DNA of 64,000 bases, from the NCBI GenBank assembly GCA_039105265.1, contig JAPFFF010000013.1:3782001-3846000 (forward strand). The letters are read 5' to 3'. Source of the stretch: Tritrichomonas musculus (Eukaryota; Parabasalia; Tritrichomonadida; Tritrichomonadidae). The notes under the pieces are model-generated. The model made no database searches, had not been told where the DNA came from, and saw nothing but the letters and a program-made list of their open reading frames with translations. Positions 19,930 through 30,822 of this stretch are shown here, one piece after another. The translations under genes and the position numbers were made by a program. How positions within the stretch are numbered: position 1 is the stretch's first letter; each line of letters opens with the position of its first letter.

Positions 19930-20330
19930 GGCTTCTTGCAAATTCTTGATGCTCGAATCTCCAGAAATCAATTTTTCGCAGGTATTTGAATCTCAAAACT
20001 ATTGAATTCTCATTGATGTTCAAATCTCTATTATCCTCAATTCTCAAAGTTGATATCTCTTATATTCAGATCTCTCTTATATACAGATTTTTCTTTTAAT
20101 CAAATCTCACATTATACTCATATTTCTCAAATTCTCAAATTTCTCTTATTCTGCAATCAATTTCATACTCGAATTTTTTCTCTACTCAAACATCTTTGAT
20201 TCTCTAAATAATTTAATACCCAAGTATCTCTTATACTCAATTCTCTCCTATTTTCTGGTCAATATCTTACTCAAATCTCTATCATTATCAGATCTCTCTT
20301 TTGCTCAATTCTCTTTTATTCTCAAAAGTT
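19930..20330. repeat. Degenerate minisatellite rich in CTCAAATCTCTCTTATT
   Basis: About 400 bases consist of irregular copies of a 15-20 bp pyrimidine-rich unit resembling CTCAAATCTCTCTTATT. The copies are diverged and unit length varies. It lies just left of the helicase-bearing fragment. Confidence 0.65.
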
Positions 20331-20385
20331 AGATATGTTAAGGAGGGCTCACCAAAGTTCGCCCATCCTTAACTTTTGAAGAAAT
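20321..20385. repeat. Hairpin at left edge of helicase fragment
   Basis: GTTAAGGAGGGC and GCCCATCCTTAAC pair around a 12-base loop, and the outer TCAAAAGTTA and TAACTTTTGA extend the stem. It coincides with the change of base composition and may be an element end. Confidence 0.5.
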
Positions 20386-20520
20386 GAACCCTCTCCAACC
20401 CCCTTCCAGCAAATTTCAAACTCCATTAAAATAGTCCCAAAAATAGAATGTAAACAAGCCCTCTATCATAATTAATTTAATATTTTTATTTCTAGCATCT
20501 TCTAAAACTCTTATATATAC

Positions 20521-20854
20521 TGGACACAGTCTCGTTACCTGCTAATACTCCCCAAAGTCGACTATAATAATATGTATTATTAGGGCTAATTGTGTCCAGG
20601 GTCTAAAGATATATGTTTACTTATGTCTACAATCTATTAATATATGGCAATTCAATAACGATAACCTAAAATAAATGCTATAATAAACTATATTAATAGG
20701 CGAAATCGGCTATTTTAATATGAAATCGTTTCCAAAGAATTCCTTAGTGAAGTCCGTGTATGACATTAGCATGATTGTACCTAATAAGGAAGCACTATAT
20801 GTGTCCAATAATGAATCACTATTGTGTCCAATAAATGAGAGCTACTAGTGTCCA
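20521..20854. repeat. Iteron-like TGTGTCCA repeats
   Basis: TGTGTCCA occurs inverted at 20521-20528 and direct at 20591-20598, 20800-20807 and 20823-20830, with AGTGTCCA at 20847-20854. The first two form an inverted pair with arms CTGGACACA and TGTGTCCAG. They lie within 430 bases upstream of the helicase region. Confidence 0.6.
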
Positions 20855-23168
20855 AAAATAAAGGAGACATATAAAATTAAAAATTATATTAAGAATGTAA
20901 ACGATGTAATTAACATGTAAAGCAAATGATCTTTTTCTGCAAATGAAACAATGACGCTGAGCACGATGTTGTACAATTATGCAGCCAATGAAGATGAAGA
21001 CGCCGATACATACATGAGTGTGAATGACTTTAGAAAGATGTGTGAATCGAATGAATTAGAATTAGAACATCCAGAACCAGATTGTATTCCCGAAGGGAAA
21101 TTTGCAAAGCAAAAGGCAAACATTATAGAGCAAACTGTTAAAGAGCAAATAGACCCAGTTTGTATTCCCGAAGGGAAATTTGCAAAGCAAAAAGCAAACA
21201 TTATAGAGCAAACTGTTAAAGAACATCCAGAGCAAATAGATCCAACATATATTCGATGGCAGATGTTTGATGAGATCCCTGAGCGATTTTATACTATACA
21301 ATGTGATGGATATGTTGACATGAATGGGAAACCACTAACTAATGAAGCATCGATTAAGCATCTCACTAGCGGAGAACATGTTGATATAATTGCTGAGTTA
21401 GAGATATATGATAAGTATGGCAATGTAATCGATTATATGGATTATGATGATTATTATAGTATGGACCATAGTAAGTATGATTTAAGCAAAACCACTAAGC
21501 AAATTAGAACGAAGAAGTTCATCTGTGAAGCGCCAATTGGTTCTGGTAAATCGACAGCAATCCGCAAATGGATATCATCACATGCAACAGAGAGGTTTAT
21601 GATTATAGTTCCTACAGTGATTATTGCTGAAGAGTTCTATAACAAATTGGGACATATGAATAGAGAACTTAGCATGCGATTATGTGTTAACGACAATGCA
21701 TTTAGAGAGTTTCATAAAGCTGTACATGCTGGAGTTAATGTGATTATTACAACATACAACACTGCATCCAAATGCTTAGGTGATCTAATTGAAGAGTACT
21801 ATATGAGTAAGCAACGACTCGATTGCTTCCTTGTTATAGATGAAGCACACATGTTATTACAACATATTGGATTAATTGAGATAACCAAAGAGTTCGATAA
21901 GGTAGCATTGATAAGTGCAACAGCTAATGATATTAAACACTTCGCGTGTTTCAGAGATTACATAATCGTTAATCCGCATATTGATGAGAGATATAATAGA
22001 AACATCTATGTTAATAAATTGATATTGGATGCTGATGGAATACGTGCTGCCATAGTTGATTTGATTGATAAAAATAGAATGAATTATGATGAGGTATTAG
22101 TTAAGATCGAGGATAAGAAAGAATGAAAGAGATTGAAGAATTGCTTGAAAGATCGATATAAGGTTGCATTATATACAGGCGATTCCAAAGAAGTTAAGTT
22201 GAATGAAGATGGAATATTTGAAGAAGATGTTGACGTTGTTATATCTACTTCATCTATCCAGAATGGACAATCCATTAAAGAGAATGTCCTATCTATATTC
22301 GTACAAACATACATCGATACAACATCCAGTGTTGAACAGTTTCTAGGTCGAAATCGAAATAGAGATTCGGATGTATACGTGTATGTGAGATATGGAAAGC
22401 ATATGAATAAAAGAAAGTATGCTACACCTAACAATAGATATGAACGACGTTTGAATCTATTACGTGATAGTGCATGGAATGAAATGAGTAAAACAAATTG
22501 GGATGATTTATTAAGTAGATTCGGTCGTGTACGATTTAGTAAATCCAATGATACTACCTCCACCGAAACAAATGATCATGTTTGCGATTCGGGAACCAAA
22601 GATTGCACAGCAATAACAAATGAGACCTCTGTGAATGAGCAACCTTGTCCAAGACAAGTGAATGAATCTGTTAACGAAGCCTCGGAATCCAAATTTGAAG
22701 AACCTAACATAAATATAGAGTTTCCTACTAAAAGATATCTGTATGATTATTATGGAATCGATATTAATACAATACCAGATGGATACGAAATTAAGATGAG
22801 ATATGTTAAGAATAAAGGTAAGATGGGTCGATTGTATAAATTAGTGAAGAAGTGAAACAATTAAGTGTTTCCTTTGTATTTTTGTTGTAAAGAAATGACC
22901 GCATTAACAGAACTGTTTGCTACAGACGATATGAACAAGTTGAAACGTGAGCTAGCTCGACTAGTCGGATCCAAAGATTATAAAGCAATTAATGTACTAC
23001 TTCGTCGTAATTCGAATATATGGAAGTTCGATACGAGAGAGCTTAATGAAGAGATCCCATGTGATGTGAAACACTTCACTAAAAGAAAGGGTGTAATGAA
23101 ATTCGAATATCGACCTGGATGCAAAGCTACCAAGTAATACAACGTTATTTTTGGATCAAAAATGCGTA

Positions 23169-23184
23169 CCTCGGAATTCCGAGG
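23169..23184. repeat. Perfect 16-bp palindrome CCTCGGAATTCCGAGG
   Basis: It sits 30 bp behind the small gene of the helicase fragment; another CCGAGG follows at about 23205. It could be a terminator hairpin or part of an element end. Confidence 0.6.
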
Positions 23185-23289
23185 TTCGAGCTCAACTATA
23201 TTGCCGAGGAATGAGACATTATATAAAGAAAGCATCGTAAAACATCAAAAAAGATGTCTGCCTTCGAACAAAAACCAACCCCATGATGG

Positions 23290-24254
23290 AACTTGGGCTG
23301 AATGATGAGATGAGTAACTGTCAACTATTAAATGTATAGTTTTTTGTATTGGATAACGACTTCTGAGAAATCTAAATATTTTACAAAACATTGAGTTGTC
23401 ATAAATGATTTTGCTGAATGAGTTGCTTCATTTTCTTATCCTATATCTCCTAATTGTGAGTGTTCTGATCTTTCTGTCTTCCCTTTTGCAATGAAAAATA
23501 AAGGTAGTTTTTCAAAATCTGAAGTAATTGAACACATAACTGAAATATGAACTTTTTCACGGTCATCAACGTTTATTTGAACACTTTTTGAGCCAGTTAA
23601 AGCCCAAGTTATCAATTTTGAAGGTAAAATATACCAAGCGGTTTCATCGGCATTTATAACGGGTTCATCATGAATTTTGGCATATTCAATTAATGAATTA
23701 ATTTGTACTGTAAAAGTTTCAATTGTATCAATTTTTATTTCTGGATAAATATCTATATTTTTTCTTCTTTTATAGTGTGCTAATCTTGATGAAATTTGAT
23801 GTCTTTTTTTGAAGTATGATATAAAATGTGAACTACATTCAAATACTTTTTCTCCATCGGGATAGAATTCAAAAAATTTATCGTATGCTATAGAAATAAA
23901 TTGCTTATCTGAAAAAAAAATATTCTTGGAAATGTATTCATTATATATAACATCATATATTTCTTTTTCTTGTTCTTCAGTAAAAACTTTATGGAAATCT
24001 CCATGTATAGAAGTATCTGAAGGGTCATAGAATTCATTTTTTTTCCATCTATTTGTCCAATCAACTAATGTATTCCTTGGCATTTTGTACATTTTGGATA
24101 TATCTGTTATTATGTGACATTTTTTAATATTTTCATCTTCAAGGTATTCAAAATAGGTTTCACGAACTTTTTCACATAATTCTGGTTGCTTCCAATATTT
24201 AATGTAAGGTCTAATAAAATGGTTTGTTGCTTTCTTTTTCTTTCTTCTTCCCAT
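23290..24254 (-). pseudogene. pogo/Tc5-type (DDE_1) transposase, broken
   Basis: The 272-residue frame (24254 to 23436) has a CENP-B-type helix-turn-helix region (about residues 40-140, ITDISKMYKMPRNTLVDWTN, then FTEEQEKEIYDVIYNEYISK) and the start of a DDE_1 domain with the first catalytic Asp in VINADETAW and HISVMCSITSDFEKLPLFFI. It stops at GDIG; the same frame then reads ENEATHSAKSFMTTQCFVKY, and after a frame change the second catalytic region appears (IHLIVDSYSSHHSAQ, near 23,300). The third acidic residue is not found. So one stop, one frameshift and loss of the C-terminus. Terminal inverted repeats were not identified. It is an inactive DNA transposon copy adjoining the helicase fragment. 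Confidence 0.8.
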
Positions 24255-24319
24255 ATAGTTTGTAAATCGTGAAGTGACTTGAACCCTGAAATTGACCTGT
24301 GTAAGGCCAATAATTTCAC

Positions 24320-24584
24320 AAGTTTACGTCAAAACTATAAAAATTCAAAAGAACCAAATGAAGTGATGTTTTGCTCTCAATTTTACGATTAAGAACTCAA
24401 AATATAAACAGATTCCGAAAAATTCAAAAGATCAACATTCAGTTTTTGAATACATAAGATAAGAATTGACTGGTGTATAATATTTTAAGGAAAAATGATA
24501 TTAAATTACTAAAAACTTTAATATAATACAACAAAACATTCAACCAATTGAATTGATCTCTCACTTTTTCAGATTTTTCTTAAT

Positions 24585-24619
<35 letters not shown>

Positions 24620-25227
24620 TATAACTTTTTATTATTAAATTATTTATTTATTTATAAAATGGTCAATCATTTCACCTTTGCAAAAAATGATTTTTAAAAA
24701 TTGCATTTTACTTTTACAAAAATGGTTTTATTAAATAATTTAATTGATATTTTATTTATTCACAAAAAATTATTTAGTATATTATCTTTTTTCAGAGATA
24801 TGATTATTTTATGAATTCAATATTTTCAATAAAAAATACATTGTACAAACCTTGTATTTTTTCTATCGTTCTTTGTAGAACAAGGTTGGTACAAAAAGTG
24901 AAGTCTAATAATCATAATGCTAAATTGTTTGTTTTTTAACGATATATAATAAAAATATAAAAACAAAAAATACGTTATTTTGAAGCTACGTTACCCATAG
25001 AAAAACTGGATTGATTCTATGAGATGCATGAAAAGATAAAACGATAAAAATATTATTGGAAGTATATCTTCAAAAACAAATCAAAAAAAGATTTACAATT
25101 ATAATTCTAATTAGAAAAACTAATATTATTAAAGATAATATATACCAAAATATATCAATTCAAATATTTGGTTGGATAGGCGAGTGACGAAAATCAGGTT
25201 TTTTTTATGATAAAATTTGTATAAGCT
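24320..25227. other. AT-rich intergenic region
   Basis: No gene seen. A run of about 27 A lies near 24589-24615. An imperfect inverted pair, ACAAACCTTGT and ACAAGGTTGGT, occurs near 24845-24895. Confidence 0.5.
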
Positions 25228-25250
25228 CATAGAATATGGGGAAAAAAAAA

Positions 25251-28200
25251 ATGAGCATTCAAGAAGTTTGTTCTACAATGAAAACCATTTAGGATTTCAT
25301 TATTGAGTTCATTGAAGGCGAAGAGGAATATGATGATGAAAACTTCGACAGGTTAACTGATTATATCAAGAATCAAAATATTTTTGATAATTCTGATGAT
25401 TTCCATGAATTTATGGTGATTATCAATAAAATATCAAAATATCATAATCGCCAACATAATTTAATCCAGAAAATGGAAAGAATTATTATTAAATATCAAG
25501 ATCAAATCAAGCAAACCTTTTCAAATAATCAAATTTTTGATTTTTTCAAAAATAACAAGAGGATCCTCCTTTTTTTAATTCGCCAAAAGATCGTCAACGT
25601 TGATTCCGACATCCTCCACGACTACATATTGAATATAAATTACATTGATTACAAGTTCTACTTTTTCAATGAGATCAAAGAAATAATTTCAAATGAATTG
25701 AAAAATACAATTTGCGAAGAAATGAAATTAATAAAAATAACAGAAATTGATGACAAAAAATTAACAATTGGAGAGAATGATAATTATTTTTGTACGTTAA
25801 TTCGAAATGATTCAATTAATGACTTCATTATTTACGTTAACAAAACAAACACATTGTTACTTAAACAAATCCCACCATCAATTTATGAGACGAACAACTT
25901 TTTGAAAGGCAAAAAAATTTCAATGATTGAATATGCAGCTTTTTTTGGATCAATGCAAATCATCCGTTATTTATTTATGAATAAAGTTGGATTAAAACCA
26001 TCGTTATGGTTGTATGCAATTCATTCAAATAATCCAGAATTGATTCATTTTTTGGAAGAAAATCATGTAGATCCTGACGATAAAACATATGGAGAATGTT
26101 ATAAAGAATCAATAAAATGTCATCATAATGATTTTGCTCGATTTATATTCGATAATTTATTAACGGTTAACTTTGAAAACGAAAAGAAAAAAGAAGAATC
26201 AACTGGCTTTTTCAAAACAAATCTAAACATGTTTTTAAAAGATAAATCAAACAATGATAATAATAATCACCAATTAGAAATTATTAGAACTATTTATCGT
26301 TATCATAATTACAATAGAATTCAAACTATTTTCAATGATATAAATAACGATAATTTATGCTTCTTTTATTTTTGTGAATATGATTACATTAAAATGGCTA
26401 AATTCTACATAAATATTAAGAAGATCAATATTAATCAGAAGCTAGAATATTATAAGCAAAATGATATAACAGCATTATTTTTAGCAGGGAAAAAGAACAA
26501 TAACGAAATTATTAAAGTTTTGTTGGAACAAAAAGGCATTGAAATTAATGAAAAAGCTTTTTATTTTTACAAAAAAATAAAAGAAATAAAGCTCCCTTCG
26601 AATTTAACAACGATTAAAGAGTGTACATTTTATTTTTGTAAATCACTTAAAGAAATAACTCTTCCAATATCATTAAAATCGATCGATGCGAATGCATTTC
26701 GTGCATGTTCATCGATAGAGCAAATAAACATCCCATCTTCATTGATTTCAATAGGTGATTATGCGTTTAATGAATGCAGTAAATTAAAACGAGTTACATT
26801 TGAAGACTTAAGAAAATTGAAATCAATTGGATCTCATGCATTTGGAGAATGTTCATCATTGATTGAAATCGCAATTCCTTCTTCTGTAATTTCGATTGGA
26901 GATCATTGTTTTGATGGATGTTCATCAATAAAACTAATTACAATTCCTTCGTTAATTAAATCGCTTGGAAATGCATGGTTTGCAATGTGTTCATCCTTAA
27001 AACAAATTAATATTTCTTCATCGTCATTGATAAATTCAATATGCACTGGCTGTTTCTCTTGTTGTAAATCATTGGTCGAAATTGTGATTCCATCATCAGT
27101 TAAAATAATTCAAGATAATGCTTTCTATGAATGTATTTCATTGTCTAAAGTAACATTGCCTGATTCTATTACATATATAGGCAATAAAGCATTTTCAAGA
27201 TGTAAAGAACTGATTGAAATCAACCTAAATACTTCATCTTTAAAATCGATTGGCCAGTCTGCTTTTTCTAAATGTATTAAATTAGAACATTTTACAATTC
27301 CTTCATCTTTAAATGTAATTGAATCTTTTTTATTTGCTTCATGTGAATCGCTTAAAGAAATAAAAATTCTTTCTTCATTAAGTTCAATTGGAGATTATAG
27401 TTTTTCTGGTTGTTCTTCACTTGCTAATATTGAAATTCCGTCTTCACTAATATCAATTGGATGTCATGCATTTTCTGATTGTTCTTCGCTTATCAATATT
27501 AATATTCCCTCTTCTGTCAAATCGATTGGAAATAATTGTTTTATGTTTTGTTCCAATTTAGTTCGCTTTGAAATTCCTTCTTTGATAACATCGATCGGTG
27601 ATAGTCTTTTTGAATATTGTAAATCGTTGAATGAGGTTGTAATTCCTTCTTCTATAAATAGAATTGGATATAATGCATTTAAAAACTGTAAATCGCTTAA
27701 AGAATTAAAAATTCCATCTTCAGTAACTGTAATTGGAAAAAATTGTTTTTATTCTTGTTCAAGTTTATTTCAAATTGATATTAATTGTCCATTAGATGAA
27801 ATTGTTGAAGGAACTTTCGAAAATTGTGAATCATTGCATGAAATTATAATTCCATTTGGTGTAAAATCAATTGAACAAAAAGCATTTAAAAAATGTCGAA
27901 AATTAAATAAAATAGTTCTTCCATCTTCATTGAAGTTAATTGGTGAATTTGCATTTGATGATACTTCAATTGTTGAAATAACTATTCCTTCTTCTGTTGA
28001 ATTAATTGAAAATTATGCTTTGGCAAATTGTTCATCTTTAACAAAAGTTGAAATTAATTCTTCATCAATAACTAGAATTTGCCCAAACACTTTTCTAAAT
28101 TGCACAAAATTGAGTGTAATTTCAATTCCTTCTTCTGTTAAATCAATTGAAAGTGGTGCATTTAAAAATTGTAGTTCATTAACTGAATTTGAATTTCCTT

Positions 28201-28475
28201 CTGATTTAGAAATAATTGGACAAGATTCATTCAAAAATTGTTGTTCCCTAAAACAAATCAGTCTTCCTTCTTCAGTTAATTATATTGGTAGATTTGCTTT
28301 CAAAAAATGTACATCTTTAACACAAGTGTCAATCCTGTCACATGAAATGAAAATAAATAAAGGTGTTTTTGATGATTGTCAATCGTTGGAACAAGCAACA
28401 GTTGCAGATGATAATATTCAAATTAGTAGATTTAATTTTACTGAGAAAGTTAAAATCATCAAATTAAAATCTTAA
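25251..28475 (+). CDS. DUF3447-ankyrin-BspA LRR fusion protein, early in-frame stop
   Basis: Homology to the gene at 3086 begins at an ATG at 25251 (MSIQEVCSTMKTI), is interrupted by TAG at 25290-25292, and resumes in the same frame (DFIIEFIEGEEEYDDENFD); the relative has Gln at that place. The uninterrupted part from the ATG at 25413 codes for 1,020 residues. Order of domains from 25413: helical N-terminal part; DUF3447 core at about 130-240 (CTLIRNDSINDFI, SMIEYAAFFGS, PSLWLYAIHSNNPELIHFLE, ESIKCHHN); one ankyrin-like unit at about 345-380 (TALFLAGKKNNNEIIKVLLE); then about 27 BspA-type LRRs to residue 1010. This joins the two families that are separate genes elsewhere in the window. An Inr-like TCATAG lies 20 nt before 25251. 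A shortened protein from 25413 could still be made. The stop falls in TTAAATAA. Confidence 0.8.
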
Positions 28476-28668
28476 ATAAATAATTCATTACTTATTTTTA
28501 TTTATTTTTTTATAAATATGTAAACATATTTAGTTTATTTTTAAAAATAGCAACAATAAAAGCATGGTTTATTAATTTAATTTATATTTGCAAGATTTTT
28601 AACTTTAACTAATGATTTGCAATTATTATAAACACTAGCTCTGATATAATTAACTGTTTCTGGAATAG

Positions 28669-29240
28669 TTATTTCTTTTTTTTTAACTCATCAATTTCCA
28701 TTAAAAGCTGATCAGTTTTATTTTGGTAATGCCTTTCTTTAAATTGAAGCTTTTTTATTTTGTCCTTAAACTGGCCAATTTCCACTTGTTTAGAATCAAT
28801 CAATCTTAATTTTAAAGGCTCAATTGTACATTCATTATTATCAACATCATCAATATTTTCTAAGATGTATGTTGTCTTTTTATTTGGACAATGTTTAGGA
28901 GAACAATCTCCTATGAAAATGATGATTGATGCCAAATCAGCGACACAAAAAGTTATATTTTTAAATTCAATTTTAGTAGGTTTATAAGATTTTATGATAT
29001 AAGAATCATTTAGCATTAATTGGTTTGCATTTGTTTCAACAACATAAACAAAATTCTGGTTAGATAGAAAAATAGAATGTTGACTTCCTGCAAATGCAGC
29101 TTTTACTTAACGAAATCTTTAATAAAATCCCTAACACATCCACTAATTTGTTTATTTGCTTTGTAGCTATCAATACCAAGTTGGCATTGACAATAATAGC
29201 CACAGCCATAAACTGTTCCATTATGTGAATATGAAAATCA
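28669..29240 (-). pseudogene. RCC1-repeat protein fragment
   Basis: On the minus strand, FSYSHNGTVYGCGYYCQCQL (near 29,240-29,180) is a typical RCC1 blade with GxVYGCGxN..GQLG; it is followed by VRDFIKDFVK and a stop. In another frame AAFAGSQHSIFLSNQNFVYV and the 115-residue frame 29016-28669 continue as the next blade and a Lys-rich coiled-coil-like end (KIKKLQFKERHYQNKTDQLL). A frameshift near 29,110 separates the two parts, and upstream blades are missing. RCC1-like proteins with C-terminal BTB or coiled-coil parts are common in trichomonads. Probably dead. Confidence 0.6.
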
Positions 29241-29396
29241 AATTCTTTATGAAATAAAAAAAATATTTGTTTATATATTTCTCATAATTTTTTTTTTTAG
29301 ATTGGGATATAATTCTTTTTTATTATGATTCTTAATGATTACGGTTTTGGACCATTATTCAGCCATTGGCCAAAAAAAATTCGAGGGATTCTCCCC

Positions 29397-30066
29397 ATTA
29401 ATGACCTTATAATGGTAAATATATCGAAAGAAATATGAACAAAACAATTTATTATTTTACTCTCGCTGCAAATCATAAATTTCTATCTGTACAAGCTAAT
29501 CTTGGAAGTATTTATTATGAAAGTGAATATATTGAACAAGATATGTGCAAAGCAATTCATTTTTTGACACTCGCTGTAAATCAAAATGAACTAATAACAA
29601 AATATACAGTAAGGTTGTAAAATTCAAAAACGTCTCAAAAGAGGAAAATCTACTTTTTCATAGAAAACGATTAAAATGAATTTAAAATAAAAGTCAAAAC
29701 AACGAATTTAATTCAAATTTGGATTTTCCTTTATAGCGTTGCAAAAATGGAAAATCCACTTTTTGAATGATGCTCATTTTTTCAAATAGAGATAGGAAAG
29801 CACTATTTTATGAATATAATGTCGCAAACAGTTGTGTGATAAACTTAATCATGGAAATATTATTTCTTAAAATGGTAGGTTTAAACAAGATTTTCTCTCT
29901 ATTTCTTTATTTTTTTCATTTTTATTAATGAAAATTTTTTTCTCAAAAAGTCGATTTTCCTATTTTGAAACGTTTTCCAATTTTGAAACCTTACTGTATT
30001 CTTGGAATTAATGACTTCATAATGAAAAATATATCGAACGAGATATGAACAAAGCAATTTATTATT
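29397..30066 (+). pseudogene. Sel1-repeat gene fragment split by a MITE
   Basis: The left part (29397-29604) reads NGKYIERNMNKTIYYFTLAA, ANLGSIYYESEYIEQDMCKA and IHFLTLAVNQNE, typical Sel1-like repeats. The frame enters the MITE at 29605. Right of the MITE the phase changes and NEKYIERDMNKAIYY (to about 30,057) continues the repeat pattern before a stop. The DNA around the right piece (about 30007-30066) is nearly identical to 29397-29455, as expected for neighbouring repeats. The rest of the gene is missing. Confidence 0.65.
29607..29996. mobile_element. Tc1/mariner-type MITE, 390 bp, TA target duplication
   Basis: The left end CAGTAAGGTTGTAAAATTC at 29607 and the reverse complement of the right end (CAGTAAGGTTTCAAAATTGG from 29996 backward) match over about 60 bp, including the shared GGAAAATC.ACTTTTT. 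Both ends are flanked by TA (29605-29606 and 29997-29998), and CAGT-type ends next to TA are typical of Tc1/mariner elements. There is no coding capacity. The element interrupts a Sel1 repeat. Confidence 0.85.
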
Positions 30067-30080
30067 AATTTACCAATTCT

Positions 30081-30149
30081 TACCGCCAGCCGCGGGTTCT
30101 CGACTCAGCTTTGCTTCGCTCAGCCTCGCTCGACACCCGCTAGGCGGTA
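30081..30149. repeat. GC-rich hairpin element in AT-rich DNA
   Basis: TACCGCC at 30081 pairs with GGCGGTA at 30143-30149, and inside this GCGGGT pairs perfectly with ACCCGC; the apex holds CTCGAC, CTCAGC and GCTCGAC motifs that can pair further. The block is strongly GC-rich, while its surroundings are very AT-rich. There is no coding frame. It could be a structured RNA or an element-borne hairpin. Confidence 0.65.
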
Positions 30150-30214
30150 TGTAGTCTCGGTAAAAAATATGTAAAAATGTAAGAAGATTGAGATTATTTT
30201 TTCTGAATGATTTC

Positions 30215-30625
30215 CACTTTTTGAATATTATTCTAAACTCTGAAAAATGTTCGACTTAACGTACATAAAAACCGCATTTTCCACTGAAAATTGACTAAAA
30301 AAAACGATAAAGTGTCGAAAATATCTTTTTTCTCTCAAAGTAATGTATTCAATTTTTCAGAAGTTTATTTTTATAATTATCCTTTCAGTAAGCTATTTTT
30401 ATACAAGGAGCCCTGGTTTTCGAAAGAAATAGCCAGGCCCTTAAGAGGAATTACAACTTTCTTTGGGACATGTGCTACTCTCAGAAAAAAGAGCTTTGGA
30501 AAAAACCTTCGAATCACCTAAAGGTGCATGAGAAAAAAATAATGATAACTTGAATACTCTCTGAAAATTCAATTGTCGAACACTTTTGGACAGAGTTTAT
30601 AATATTAGTTACTTGAATTCCAAAA
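30215..30625. mobile_element. Possible inverted-repeat element
   Basis: The left arm near 30222-30256 (AATATTATTCTAAACTCTG, then TGTTCGAC) matches the reverse complement of 30570-30612 (TAATATTATAAACTCTG, then GTGTTCGAC) imperfectly over about 40 bp. Total length is about 390-410 bp, close to the other two MITE-like elements here. The inside has a small hairpin (GCCCTGG and CCAGGCCC, 30410-30440) and no gene. Ends and target duplication are not resolved. Confidence 0.45.
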
Positions 30626-30744
30626 GATGCTTTTCAATAATTGATTTGACATTAAAAATTAAAAAAAAAAAAAAAAAAAGACACTAAAAAATTAATGAAA
30701 ACCTGTATTTTTTATGTAAAGAAAAAACATCCCACAAAGAAAAT

Positions 30745-30822
30745 TTCATATCTTAAACATAAACTTATTATAATTATTATAATCTTTATTTGTAAACATA
30801 AACTTATTATAATTATTCTTTA
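30745..30822. repeat. Short direct repeat behind the S/K/E-rich gene
   Basis: AAACATAAACTTATTATAAT occurs twice (near 30756 and 30795), about 40 bp apart, in the 3' flank of the minus-strand gene. Confidence 0.5.

Larger units (their letters stand above)
20341..23240 (+). mobile_element. Broken virus-like fragment with a superfamily 2 helicase
   Basis: Parts: a non-coding left region (20341-20950) with five copies of TGTGTCCA; a helicase gene region (20951-22855) with Walker A (APIGSGKST), a DEAH box (VIDEAHM), a SAT-like motif III (LISATAND) and the C-terminal helicase motif with QFLGRNRNR; a small unrecognised gene of about 90 codons (22865-23137); and a 16-bp palindrome (23169-23184). The N-terminal part of the helicase carries an internal duplication of 26 codons. 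The arrangement of helicase plus iteron-like repeats suggests a replication module of a virus-like or Maverick-like element, but no capsid or polymerase gene is adjacent, so the family is uncertain. The helicase region is broken, about one break; otherwise it looks young. Confidence 0.5.

Noticed and set aside
23169-23220. tRNA-like GGTTCGAGCTC behind the palindrome
   Set aside because: No cloverleaf can be formed around it; the similarity to a B box is short and probably chance.
7612-25292. Reassigned stop codons (TAA at 7612, TAG at 25290) as a variant genetic code
   Set aside because: Other long genes here end normally at TAA, TAG or TGA, and parabasalids use the standard code, so these are isolated stops.
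30291-30521. 76-codon plus-strand frame
   Set aside because: It lies within the inverted-repeat element, has no recognisable family, and starts in a low-complexity stretch.
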